A stretch of DNA of 64,000 nucleotides, from the NCBI GenBank assembly GCA_021399445.1, contig JAJTUQ010000003.1:4402001-4466000 (forward strand), in the 5' to 3' direction. The translations under genes were made by a program, and so were the position numbers. The notes beneath the pieces were generated by a model. It did not search any database. It saw only the letters and a list, made by a program, of their open reading frames with translations, and was not told the origin of the DNA. Positions 21,986-32,345 of the stretch are shown here, in pieces. Source of the DNA: Xylogone sp. PMI_703 (lineage: Eukaryota > Ascomycota > Leotiomycetes). Positions within the stretch are counted from its first letter, which is position 1. Each line of letters begins with the position of its first letter.

Positions 21986-24900
21986 ATGTCGATCAACCAC
22001 TTTTCCACGTTCTTGCTGCTTGCGACCTCTGCTCTGTCTACTTCTGCTCTACTCCCTCTGAGAAGTACAGACTCAAGCACAGATGCCCCAAGCAATAAAG
22101 GCACTTTTCACTCGCCCTCGGCGCAGGTCCGGCCTAAATTCCGTTACTGGATTCCTGATGCCTCCGTCGATCCAGCAGTAGTAGCCAGTGATGTGCAGGC
22201 TGCTGGTGCTGTTGGTGCTGGAGGTTTGGAATGTCTAGGGTACTATTTATATGGAGGGCCGCCTAATAACGCGGGTCGAGGGAATGCGGCGCCGGTATCG
22301 TGGGCCACGTACGGGTTTGGCACGGATGCGTGGAGTACGTTGATATCCTTCAATAATGTGTTTTTACTAATCCCCATATTTAGATGCGTTGTTTAAGTCT
22401 ATGGTACAAGCTCATAAGGACAATGGCTTGGTCATGGACTTTTCCATGGGACCTAATCAAGGAACTGGAGTGCCTGCTGAGTACAACTCCGACGGGTTGA
22501 TGTGGGATCTAGTCCTCTCTAGCGCGACTGTCCCAATCGGTGGCTCATTCAATGGGACTTTGCCTGGTTGGGGAACAGGCGCTCTTGAAGCCGCTGTGAT
22601 AGGTTTGGCTCTGAAATCAGAGAGCACCTCATCCGTTGCACCAGGTTTACCAGGCGATTTAGGACTCGGTAGGACTCAGATTACTCTTGCCGCCAACACT
22701 CTCCAGGATGTTACTGGTCAAGTAGATCATAGTGGCAATCTTGAGATCCAATTTAACACCACGAATACCACGGGATTATACTATAATATCTTTGCTATTT
22801 ACTTGATTCACGACCACTACCGGGCTCAGGATGGGCCTCGAGACATCGGTGGTCCGCAAACTCCACCAGAGACCCTGGCCCAAAATGGCTCATGGGCAGT
22901 AGACCATTTTTCAGAGCTGGGTGCAGAGACGATGACAGGATTCTGGGAACAGAACATTCTTCAGAATGGAACTCGTGAACTACTAACGGAGGCCGGAAAT
23001 TATGGGTGGGAGGACAGTGTCGAGATCCAGGCTAATGTATACTGGACAAAGAATTTCACCAGCATATTCCAAGCAGATCATGGATACTCAATTAGGAAGT
23101 GGTTCCCTCTCATATTCCATCGCAATGGAAAAGGAAAAAATTCGAACCCTGGCACTTGGTGGGTGACGGATGAGGATGATGGTGGTGTCAGTCATATTGC
23201 TGATTATCGCGAGACAGTAAGTCCGAAATATTGTACCGAAGAGCATAGCGGTTATACTGATGAGCTGTAGCTTACAAACCAATACCGCAAATACCTCACA
23301 ACTTTAACTTCTTGGGCCGAAAATTATTTGGGTCTAAAGTTTTCAGCACAGATTTCATATAACCTTCCTATGGACATGGTAAGCTAGTATATATTACTTT
23401 TCATGAAAGCCTTCTAACAGCCCTAGCTGTCGAACATTCCTTCAGTAGATGTGCCCGAATGTGAATCCCTTGACTTCTCGGACTTAATTGATGGCTACCG
23501 TCAGTACTCCGGACCAGCATACCTTTCCGGAAAATCGGTCGTCTCATCCGAATGTGGCGCTGTTTTAGGAGAGGCGTTTGCTTTCACCTTACCAGAGCTA
23601 CTCTGGAAAGTCAAGCGCTCCTTTGCAGGCGGTATTAATCAATTCGTCTTCCATGGGTTCCCATATTCAGGAAATGTGAGTTCCAACATCCTGGCCCTGA
23701 TAATGATCGTGTCTCTAACCCTTGAAAATAGTATGGACAAACAACATGGCCAGTATTTACGACTTTTAACTACCTGGTAAAACTTTACCCTTCATTTAAA
23801 AGTGACCTTTTTTAACGTGACAACGCAGTATTCCACTATGCATGGCCCTCACGAACCAGCATGGGACTTTTACAGAGATCAGCTTGACTTTGTTGCTCGT
23901 AATAACTATATTTTGCAATCTGGTACACCCAAAATGGATGTTGCATTCTGGCAGAAGATTACAACATACCCAGGGCATATTACACAGAGAACATATGGCC
24001 CTATTGACCTTGAGCTTGCGGGTAAGTACAGATACGCTTCCCGAAACGTTTGTCTAGTTACTTATAACTACGTAGGGTATTCCTATGAGTACCTGAGTCC
24101 GGACAATTTCAACCTGCCCTCTGCCACTGTAGAGGGTGGGATACTGGCGCCAGATGCACAAGGCTTCAAAGTCCTTGTGGTCCGAGCTAACGACTCTCTT
24201 ACTATTGATGGCGCGTCTAAGCTGGCGGGATTTGCACAGGCAGGCCTGCCCATTGTCTTTTCTGGTGGAATTCCAACATCATATCTAGGAACGAATGACG
24301 CCGGAGAACTCTCACGTTCTAAAAGTCTATTAGACCAAATAGCATCCCGACCTAACGTGCATGTTACGTCATCCTACGATGGATTGGCATCGACTTTAGC
24401 TTCCATCGGTATCCAGCCTGCGGTAAAGTTAAATGTAACGGTACCATGGTATAGCTTTCACCGTAGAGATGCAGCCGCGCAGGTTGATTATTTCTATCTC
24501 TACAACGACGCTATGAAGTCACCTCTAGGCCAAGGAGGCTCGAGTGCTCTTGTGGAGTTTGATTCAACAGGTGTACCGTATGAATTTAATGCATGGACGG
24601 GAGAACAAACACCCATTATATCTTACCAACAAACTGACACATCGACATCAATTTCAATTACATTGGCGGGAAATCAGAGCACCATCGTGGCATTCCTTCC
24701 CGAACCTCTAGATGGATACCCAAAAACACTTCTTAAAGATCTTCCAGAAAGCACCTTAGGTGTCTCGGTTCTGCAGAATGGCAGCCTCTTGCTCAAAGTC
24801 GGCTCAAGCAATTCTCAATTAGCGGATCCAAACACCCCTGATAACGATGCCCAGAAACCTATTGCTCTCCGAGATAATGCGCAGAAGCCTATTATTTCTA

Positions 24901-25532
24901 GGGATGACGCGCAGAAACCTATCCTGGGAAGGGGTGAGTCTCAAAAGGCTATTGTTGAGAAGGATAATGCCCAGAGCGCTACATCTGCACCGAATATATC
25001 AGGGCCGATCACATTACAGAACTGGACTTTAACGGTAGAGCACTGGGACCCACCAGCCGATCTCTCCAATATTGAGGGTGGAGCGGCAAAATCCAATACC
25101 ACTCACTCACTTCGATCATTGGTTCCGTGGCGCTCTATCTCCGGTCTCGAGAACGTATCCGGCCGAGGATTCTATAACAGTACATTTGAATGGCCACCGG
25201 CTGGCTATCCCGCAACATCAGGCGCAATAATTAACTTCGGCCCAGTTGTTCACACTCTCCGTGTGTTTATCAATGGCAAACAAATCTTACCATTAGATGT
25301 TACCCATGCTCAGGCAGATATTTCGGACAATCTAGTGAAGGGGACTAACATGGTCGAGGCCGTTGTTGCCACTCCACTCGGAAACGTTCTCCGACCTATA
25401 TGGAATAGCTTGTTAACGAGTGGTACAGGACCAACAGATCCAGTAGCTGGGGGGCCACCCCCTCCATGGGCTGATTATGGATTGATTCAGGATGTAGTCC
25501 TTACACCATATATTGGAGTTATTGTTGACTAG
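21986..25532 (+). CDS. Secreted GH106-like glycoside hydrolase (alpha-L-rhamnosidase family)
   Basis: Seven exons (21986-22334, 22384-23216, 23271-23378, 23427-23675, 23732-23776, 23829-24021, 24076-25532) give about 1077 residues. A signal peptide covers about residues 1-22. The N-terminal block FRYWIPDASVDP, GLECLGYYLYGG and LVMDFSMGPNQG, followed later by YSYEYLSPDNF, matches secreted fungal proteins of the GH106 alpha-L-rhamnosidase type. The C-terminus is a beta-sandwich (FNGKQ-like FINGKQILPLDV, VEAVVATPLGNVLRP). The intron 24022-24075 is 54 nt, in frame and stop-free, so naive prediction would retain it; removing it restores the family sequence LAGYSYEYLSP. A 10-residue tandem repeat sits in the linker near 24839-24985. 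The probable role is removal of rhamnose or a similar sugar from plant polysaccharides or glycosides outside the cell. Confidence 0.85.
24839..24985 (+). repeat. In-gene 30-bp tandem repeat coding a 10-residue unit
   Basis: About four and a half degenerate copies of a unit D-[ND]-A-Q-K-P-I-x-x-R lie inside the GH106-like gene: AQKPIALR, AQKPIISR, AQKPILGR, SQKAIVEK, then AQSAT. Period is 30 bp. It looks like a hydrophilic linker expansion between domains and may vary in copy number between strains. Confidence 0.85.
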
Positions 25533-26298
25533 AAAGATAGAGAAAGCTGAGTTGTTAGAGGTTTCAGGATGGTTATAGACAGAGGTATTTATAGTAATGA
25601 TAGATACATGCTACTGCTGCGTATGGTAAGAACGAATTGTGAGCTACAAAGGGAGGACACAAAGTCCCGCTTCTTGTACCGTCAGAGAGATAGGACTTCA
25701 TAATTTTACCATTCCGCCTCTTCCGCCAAGATCAATGAGGCGTATGAAAGAAAGGTGCCGATGTGGAAGTTAAATTCGTTTGAAGCCTCAACAGAGGCCA
25801 AGTACACAGTAGGCTGTTTTATTAAACTCTGCAAGAATCGTCCAGCCTGTAAGATTAAAGGTCGCCCAGTCACTGGTTTGTCAGCTGTTCTCGCTCATCA
25901 GGAGTGGCTTAGCCCCAGTCTCCAACCACTCCAGCCACTCCAGCCACGCAGCGCAGCATCCAACCTGTCTGGGAAAGTCGATCACATTTCCAAGCTGCCT
26001 GCGTCGCTGTCACGTACATTCTCCTGCCAATTGGGGTTCGACACTGATGGCGACCTTGCTGCTTCATTGGCGCTTCGTCTACCAGTAATGAAGTATATGA
26101 CGTCTGCCCACAGGCTCGTCGTAATAAGGCGGTGCTTTGCAGGCTCAGCAGCTTCAGCTGTGCCATCCGCGTCTTGAGGTCAACTGGGGACATAGGCGAG
26201 CAGATAGTATATAATAATCAAGTATTTCGCTATCCGTGTTCTTTTTGCTCCTCAGCTTAAGACCTCCTTTTTCACGCATATCGAGACCTAAATACGAG
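25533..26298. other. Intergenic
   Basis: About 770 bp without a supportable gene; likely promoter of the gene at 26299. A small repeat of CCACTCCAG-type units occurs near 25926-25945. Confidence 0.4.
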
Positions 26299-27159
26299 AT
26301 GGGCGCTCCCGATGAGAAATTCCTCCCTCCTGACATACGCATCGCCCGACCACCACCGCCTTACCACGACGATGAGGACGTTCCCCAATACGAAAGACCC
26401 CCTTTCCATAACAAAGTAGCCGTGGATGGATCGACCAGTCTTCAGCCCGCGATGTCTAAGTTTCCTCCAGCGATCACGTGCTACTACTCATGGAAAGCAC
26501 CTACGACAGTATATCTAGGGACTGAGGAACAGGACAGGTTATATTGCGTGAAGCTACAGAAATTGTTCAGCCGCAGGCCCATGACGTTATACGATGGCCC
26601 TTCTGACAGCGACCCAGAGTTGGCGTCAGTAGACCGGTTGAAGGGAAGCAAATTAACCCAGTCGCTCGTGCAAATTAAGCCGCGATCGGGGCACTCAGCT
26701 GCCGGACCCATCGAGATACCTATGACCGGCGATTACGAGCTCAAGCACACCTTCGCGATGGCCGTTAGAAGGGATTCCACCCAGGAATGCTTCGAGTGGC
26801 GTAATACTCGCGGAAGTGAAGTTAAAGAGATTTCTGGATCCAAATGGCCATCTTGGGTGGTTGGGTGGAAGCTGGTTTGGGTCTCTGGGCCCCAAACCGT
26901 CCATTTTCATTCGAAGAAAGATCGAGAAACCGGTTTCACGAGCGACGGAAAGGAGATTGTGGCCGTTGCCGTTCACGAAGAACGCGTGAAGACCGGTCCG
27001 AAGCTGGCATTCATGGGAACGGGACTTACAGGAACCCTAGGAGAGACCTGGGAGATAATGGTAGTCATGTCATTTTTGCGAATATGGGAGCTGCAAAGAC
27101 AACATCAAGCAACAAACTCTGCTGCTGCTGCGGCTGCGGCTGCGGCTTCAACCACTTAG
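26299..27159 (+). CDS. Tubby C-terminal-like (LURP-one-related) fungal protein
   Basis: A single exon of about 286 residues from the ATG at 26299; the frame is open upstream to 26236, and I chose the ATG that gives a hydrophilic Pro-rich start (PPPPYHDDEDVPQYERPP). Residues about 55-230 resemble the tubby C-terminal-like domain of many unstudied fungal proteins: YYSWKAPTTVYLGT, LYCVKL, LYDGPSDSDPELASV, FEWRNTRGSEV and WKLVWVSG. The tail has a run of nine alanines coded by GCT/GCG triplets at about 27120-27147. No signal peptide is seen. Function unknown; scaffold or lipid-binding roles proposed for this fold are only analogy. Confidence 0.65.
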   Translation: MGAPDEKFLPPDIRIARPPPPYHDDEDVPQYERPPFHNKVAVDGSTSLQPAMSKFPPAITCYYSWKAPTTVYLGTEEQDRLYCVKLQKLFSRRPMTLYDGPSDSDPELASVDRLKGSKLTQSLVQIKPRSGHSAAGPIEIPMTGDYELKHTFAMAVRRDSTQECFEWRNTRGSEVKEISGSKWPSWVVGWKLVWVSGPQTVHFHSKKDRETGFTSDGKEIVAVAVHEERVKTGPKLAFMGTGLTGTLGETWEIMVVMSFLRIWELQRQHQATNSAAAAAAAAASTT

Positions 27160-28320
27160 TGTCGAACTGTCAACAATCATCGATCCGAATCATTTTACCC
27201 TGATGCTAGATCTTGTTTATAAATACCCTTAAATCAATTGAAATTGAGCGGCTATTATTAGTTAACGGTAATACAAATTTTTGATTGTATGATTGTCTAA
27301 AGGCTAGCTGTATACTTAATGGTTTGATTTTCTGATTCGGGGAACGCATAGAACTGAAGCGCCTTTGATACTTACAAATCATCGACTTTGGTATCAAATA
27401 GATTCGTTTCTAGCAAGAGAATACGTTTATTAGATCTCATTGCGTATTTGGATATAAAATCGAACAGTCTTTTATCGGGTTGATACTCACTTGAAAAGCA
27501 TTTATTATTATCATGCCTTTCGGCTATTGGAAATAATACGCGCTCAAAAGATGACGGAAAATGATACTCAAAGTTCTGTGGCCCAAATCACACAGAATAC
27601 CTATCGACAAACAGTCAGATACACACTAACCTATTAAGTATGCTCTCTGCGGATGCTGATAACACCATTATCAAGTTCATACTTGTATAGCCTTTGTCTC
27701 ATGCTTTATTACTGTAGGATTCGGGTGACGATGGGACCTTTGTTGGGTGACACAATTCCATCCTTTGTTTATCGCTCGATATTTTTAGCAGCACCCTCTC
27801 TTTCCGAGATCCTCTCTCGGAATACAATCTCAATATATATGTCTTCTCTTTCGCTTTACCATTCAAATCACTTAGAGTTGTTTTCAGGAAGATATGATCC
27901 ATATTAACCAGTCCACGTTACTATTCCTCATCGCCCGTTTGGCTTAGAGCAGAGATTACGCCTCCTATTATTGCAACTCAAATACACTTCTAATGTCAAT
28001 TTCTCTGACACCAAACCCTTCAAGTTCAACTCGTAAAAGAAAAAGATCGCTTAATATCGAGGACCTCGTTGTCGCATTTTCCGTGATCTAAGTCTAGAGT
28101 ACTTTATGGCATTTACTTTTTGAGGGTGGTTCTATGTCCTTCACACCTACGTTAGACCAACTTCAACAAGATGCTCTTTGCGCATTACACCATCCTAGAA
28201 GTGTATTACCGCCCCAATTGTAAATTGGGAAAAAGCCACACAGATTTAGCTTCTTTGATTATTTCAATTACAAGGACTGTGAATAAAATTTATTCTACTA
28301 ATCAAGGGTAGTTCTAGATA
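27160..28320. other. Intergenic, convergent 3' flanks
   Basis: About 1.2 kb, AT-rich, no recognisable gene on either strand. Confidence 0.4.
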
Positions 28321-29710
28321 TCAGGACACTATTTTTCCCTCGCGCATCAGCCCAGGTGCATATGGCTCTACAGCCTTCCCTCCCACAGGAAGCTCACTTA
28401 AAAATCCCCAGTAGCCCTTTTCTTTCCACCCTAGCTCCTTCCACCTGTTCATATAACGAGGAAACTGCTCGACAACTGGAATTAAGCCAACATCATGAGC
28501 AATAGCCACGAATACACTATCACTATCGTCAAATTCTCTTAAAGCATCCACGCTTTTCTGAGCTGTTACGTAATCTGTATACCAGCTACCTTTCTTTTTG
28601 GTTATGTTATAAAATGGCGAGGTATGTGCATTTTCATCTCTAGGATGAAATGCCGTAAATAAACATGAGGAGCACGGGGTAGGAACACGAGATGCCGGGA
28701 GCTGATTTGGATTAATTGTTTTAGGAAGTGGGTGCTTTTCAGTGGGACGAAATGCAGCAGCATAATGGCAGACATCACCCCCCATGAAAATAAATGTATC
28801 TGGAGTGGTTCTTGCAAGTGCGCAAATATGGCCTACAGAGTGCTTCATTAAGGATAGTATCATCAGCAGGCCTTTCACAGTTTGAGCTATTTATTGGGCT
28901 TACCCCTGGTACATCAAGCAAGTAAAGACTTCCATCTCCAAAGAAGTCGTAGGAGCGAAATTTTCCGATATGATGTTCATCGTCGAATTCTATTTCTCGA
29001 AGTGGGCGCCCACTACACTACTATTTTAGTATATGACGCGTATAGTTATCAAGTATTTGCGATTTTAAGGCATACTAACTCGAAGTCGGTGTCAAGAAGA
29101 AATGAGTCTAAGTTTGTGGGATAACCAGGAAGGAACTCCTTTTTGAAGCCTGGGCCTACAACCACTTCAGAGTTCTTGCTGAAAAGTGAGGGATTGCCTG
29201 TGGTTTCACATATGTTGAAGTTAGCAAGAGTCAGACTACTTTAAAATCATATAATAAGCGGACCTAAGTGATCCCAGTGTGAATGACTAGATGAAGTGTT
29301 AAAACGTATGATAACTTAGAGTAAATGTGTTGAACACACCTCAGAATTAAACTGTTGATATCCTTTAAATCGTAGCCTTCCTCCTCTAATATCTCACTGA
29401 TGTTTTTTGTCACTTCAAGCCCAGAGACTCCATTTCGAATTGAGGCCTGCACGGATGGAGAGAGATTCCACCAATCCTTTCTGCCACCTAGGTCGAAAAG
29501 TGCCGCCTTCTTCAAAGTTTTATTCTCTATTAGAAATGCGAAAGTTGGGAAATTCAACAGTTCTTGACCACGAATTGGGGGCTCTAAAAAGAAATCCGTA
29601 GGACAAACGATGTTTGTTGTCGTATTGATAATTCGTACTTCCACTGTCGAATTCGATGGGGGGAACGTTAAGGCTCCGATCTCGGGTTTCTCGCCAATAT
29701 CTCCAGACAT
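28321..29710 (-). CDS. Metallo-beta-lactamase-fold hydrolase (AHL-lactonase/thioesterase-like)
   Basis: Five exons, 29710-29340, 29286-29264, 29197-29076, 29017-28904 and 28842-28321, join in frame to about 383 residues. The metal-binding motif HSHWDH is encoded by the second exon, which is only 23 nt long. Later motifs are LLDVPGHSVGHICAL (third His), MGGDVCH (bridging Asp) and AIAHD (last His), so the di-metal site is complete. Fungal enzymes of this type resemble N-acyl-homoserine-lactone lactonases and the MBL-fold hydrolases of polyketide clusters. Ester, lactone or thioester cleavage in the cytosol is expected. It lies directly downstream of the CMD-like gene on the same strand, and two GAGGGG boxes lie within 190 bp upstream. 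Confidence 0.88.
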
Positions 29711-29831
29711 AATTATATTCGTGAAAATTTAGTCTTCAGGGACCTTGTATAGAAAGAAATAGAGCTCAAGTGTGAACTTTAGAAGTATGGCACGGGCTAA
29801 ACTTCATCTATCGCTGTTTCATATAATTATG

Positions 29832-29895
29832 GAGGGGAGAGAGCTTGATTTCCGAGGTAGTAGTAAAGAAGTGGGGCACGAAAGCAAGGGAGGGG
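29832..29895 (+). promoter_or_regulatory. Two GAGGGG boxes upstream of the MBL hydrolase
   Basis: GAGGGG at 29832-29837 and 29890-29895, about 120 and 180 bp before the ATG at 29710. They share the core of the TGAGGGG box but lack the leading T. Inferred regulator site. Confidence 0.3.
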
Positions 29896-30048
29896 AATTT
29901 CAGCCATGGGCAATTCAAATGGGGTAGAGGGCTGCACCTATACAACATTTCAACTAACTTGAATCAAAGAATGGCAGTCAGCTCGAAGGAAGGTAATTGG
30001 ACTATTCAATTAAAGAGTTTGATATGCATATATTCCATTGAATCGAGA

Positions 30049-30804
30049 TCAAGCTCGCGGCTTCTTGAGTTCATCTGCCAGTATAGGCATCGATGTTGTT
30101 ACAGCCTGGATTCCGATCAAACTTGCAATTTCCAACACCTCCATAACTTGCTCGGGAGTTGCACCCAATCGTATTGCATTCTGCATGTGTACTTTGAGTC
30201 CTGGGCGATACAAATGTGTACACGCACAGTCAAAGGCACAATACATGAGCTCTTTGTATTTCGGTTCTAACGATCCTGATTTCCACGGCGACGAAGACAA
30301 GGCAGTATATCCATCAAAAAATTGTGGATCTAATTCAAGGAATTCTTCCCAAAATGCATGCCAATATCCTCGGGACTCTGTAAACTGACTTTTCAAACGT
30401 TGTTGATAATCACTTAACGGTTTGGGCTGATAGAGACCTTCCTCTTTCATCACCTCCAGAAGTGTAGGGATTCCAATGTTGCATGCATGGATACTAACAG
30501 TGCTTGAAAGCTCCAAGACTTCCAAGACCTCATCTTTTGTAGCGCCTACGGCTAGTGCTGCTTGAATATGTGCGCGAATCCATGACGGATGTATATGTGT
30601 AACAGCTGCATTCACGGTAATATGTACAAATTCCTGAATCTTTGCTGGTAGATGTCTCTTCTCGACTGGGACTAGCATCCAATTTAGGTATTTCTCGAAG
30701 AAGATTGGATTTAATCTGAGAAAGTGTTCCCATTCTTCGGTCCAAATTCCCCTTCCATCAACAAACTTTTGTTTGAGCTCTAGTTGCTTCGCATCGAGCG
30801 ACAT
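30049..30804 (-). CDS. Two-domain carboxymuconolactone-decarboxylase-like protein (AhpD/CMD superfamily)
   Basis: A single exon of 251 residues holding two copies of the CMD-like helical domain. Copy 1 (about 40-120) reads KIQEFVHITVNAAVTHIHPSW...HIQAALAVGATKDEVLEVLEL. Copy 2 (about 165-245) reads KYKELMYCAFDCACTHLYRPG...HMQNAIRLGATPEQVMEVLEI. The Cys-x-x-x-Cys plus His set of AhpD peroxidases is partly kept only in copy 2 (CAFDCACTH), and copy 1 has no Cys. Gamma-carboxymuconolactone decarboxylase acts in protocatechuate breakdown, but many members have other or unknown roles. Neighbours (MBL hydrolase, P450, LigI-like amidohydrolase) suit a ring-cleavage or lactone pathway. Start ATG at 30804 is well placed. 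Confidence 0.85.
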   Translation of the reverse strand: MSLDAKQLELKQKFVDGRGIWTEEWEHFLRLNPIFFEKYLNWMLVPVEKRHLPAKIQEFVHITVNAAVTHIHPSWIRAHIQAALAVGATKDEVLEVLELSSTVSIHACNIGIPTLLEVMKEEGLYQPKPLSDYQQRLKSQFTESRGYWHAFWEEFLELDPQFFDGYTALSSSPWKSGSLEPKYKELMYCAFDCACTHLYRPGLKVHMQNAIRLGATPEQVMEVLEIASLIGIQAVTTSMPILADELKKPRA

Positions 30805-32345
30805 AGTGGGAGGCCTCTATGACGAAGAGTTGTGGGAGGATAAAGTATGTCGACTAGCTTATAAAGTCATGAAAGATGCCAACAGACACTTCTGACGGAT
30901 ACTATTCTAGAAATAAGCCATTGTTCGTCCCTTTCTATGTACAATTATTTTACTGGAAAGATCTACTATATGTGGGGTTTAACATTGCTTTGGGGTAATA
31001 TCCGATTTGCTTCCCCAACCCATCCTCCGCAAAGCAGGCTACCCCAACCAGCCCAACTGGGCTGTGATTCTTCCGATGATGCGGGGTTGATGATAAAGTA
31101 AATGCGCTAAGAGTCTGATCAGCATTGACCCAAGTACATTAAATAGCTTCATTTGAAGTCAGCTTGAAGCCTTGAACTATAGTCTAATATGAGGCTTACC
31201 TATCACCTCACAACTTCGTCATTCGACTAATAAAGAATATTATGGCTATTTCAGTCTCATTTCGTTTTTCTAACTTTGTTGTTAATAACTAGTAATAGGG
31301 TACATCGTAGGCAAGTGAAATGCCATGCTAATGAAATCCACTAAAAAATTCATGAGAAAGACTGTGTATGGTATAAGTAGAATTATGATAAGTAAACAGG
31401 TAACCTTAAGATCCTAGCAATAGGCGATCTTAGTTGCTGAGACTACATTCCGTGTACTGTACTGTCCGAATTGCACACAATAAGGGAGTGATCTTGTTTA
31501 AAACGATATCATCAGACGGAGATGTTGGTTAATAACCGATAATCGACGGCTGTACGATAGTCTACCACGACATTCTTTTTCTAGTAACAAGCTCTCATCT
31601 TCAACCCCTGATCCCTTAAATAACGCCCGCTTGGGTCTGGAACCGGCGCAATGAGATGTCACTTTGGAGGAGATCCGACGTACTGGTTAAAACTGGATAC
31701 GAATAAGAGTCCTTACTCCGTATGCTGTAACTTCCATCCCACGTACTCAGAATCAGGCGGACTAGTTAATTAGTTGGCTGATTGATTAGTCACTTATATT
31801 AAGTCGTGTTCTGAAGTAACCGGTACTATCCAGCCAGTACGATTATAATGACTTCTGGAATAATACATAATGAGTCTAAACAGCCATTAGCCATGTATAA
31901 TGCTGGTATGTATAACACATCATGCTGTGAGCACGATAACCGAAAACACCAGGTATTCGCGTGATAGCACAACCTACTAGCTCATATGTTAATGCTAATC
32001 TCCTTCGTGCGGTTACGACTAGACTATAACTTAACATCATCTATGCGTATATTTCTCGTCACTGATGATGGCTTGAGAGTTCTATTACTATCTAACCAAT
32101 ATGACGTCTAAATAAGGATTCGAAGCTCACCTCTTATTTCCTTTCATCAACGTGCAATCCTAACAATGAGATAACAGGTACTACGGAATAGGAAAGGCTT
32201 TGAGTAGACCGGACTACTTAGATCATGTATACAATATACAATATGCAATATGTAACATTTCTATCTACATGTTCGATCGTCCTATAACTCTAGTTCTTCA
32301 ACCAAACTCCTTCCCTCTCTTTAACAACCTCCCCCCCAAGGCCTG
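30805..32345. other. Intergenic
   Basis: About 1.5 kb without a supportable gene. The stretch next to the CMD-like gene has several CCCC/GGGG runs near 30970-31070. Confidence 0.4.
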
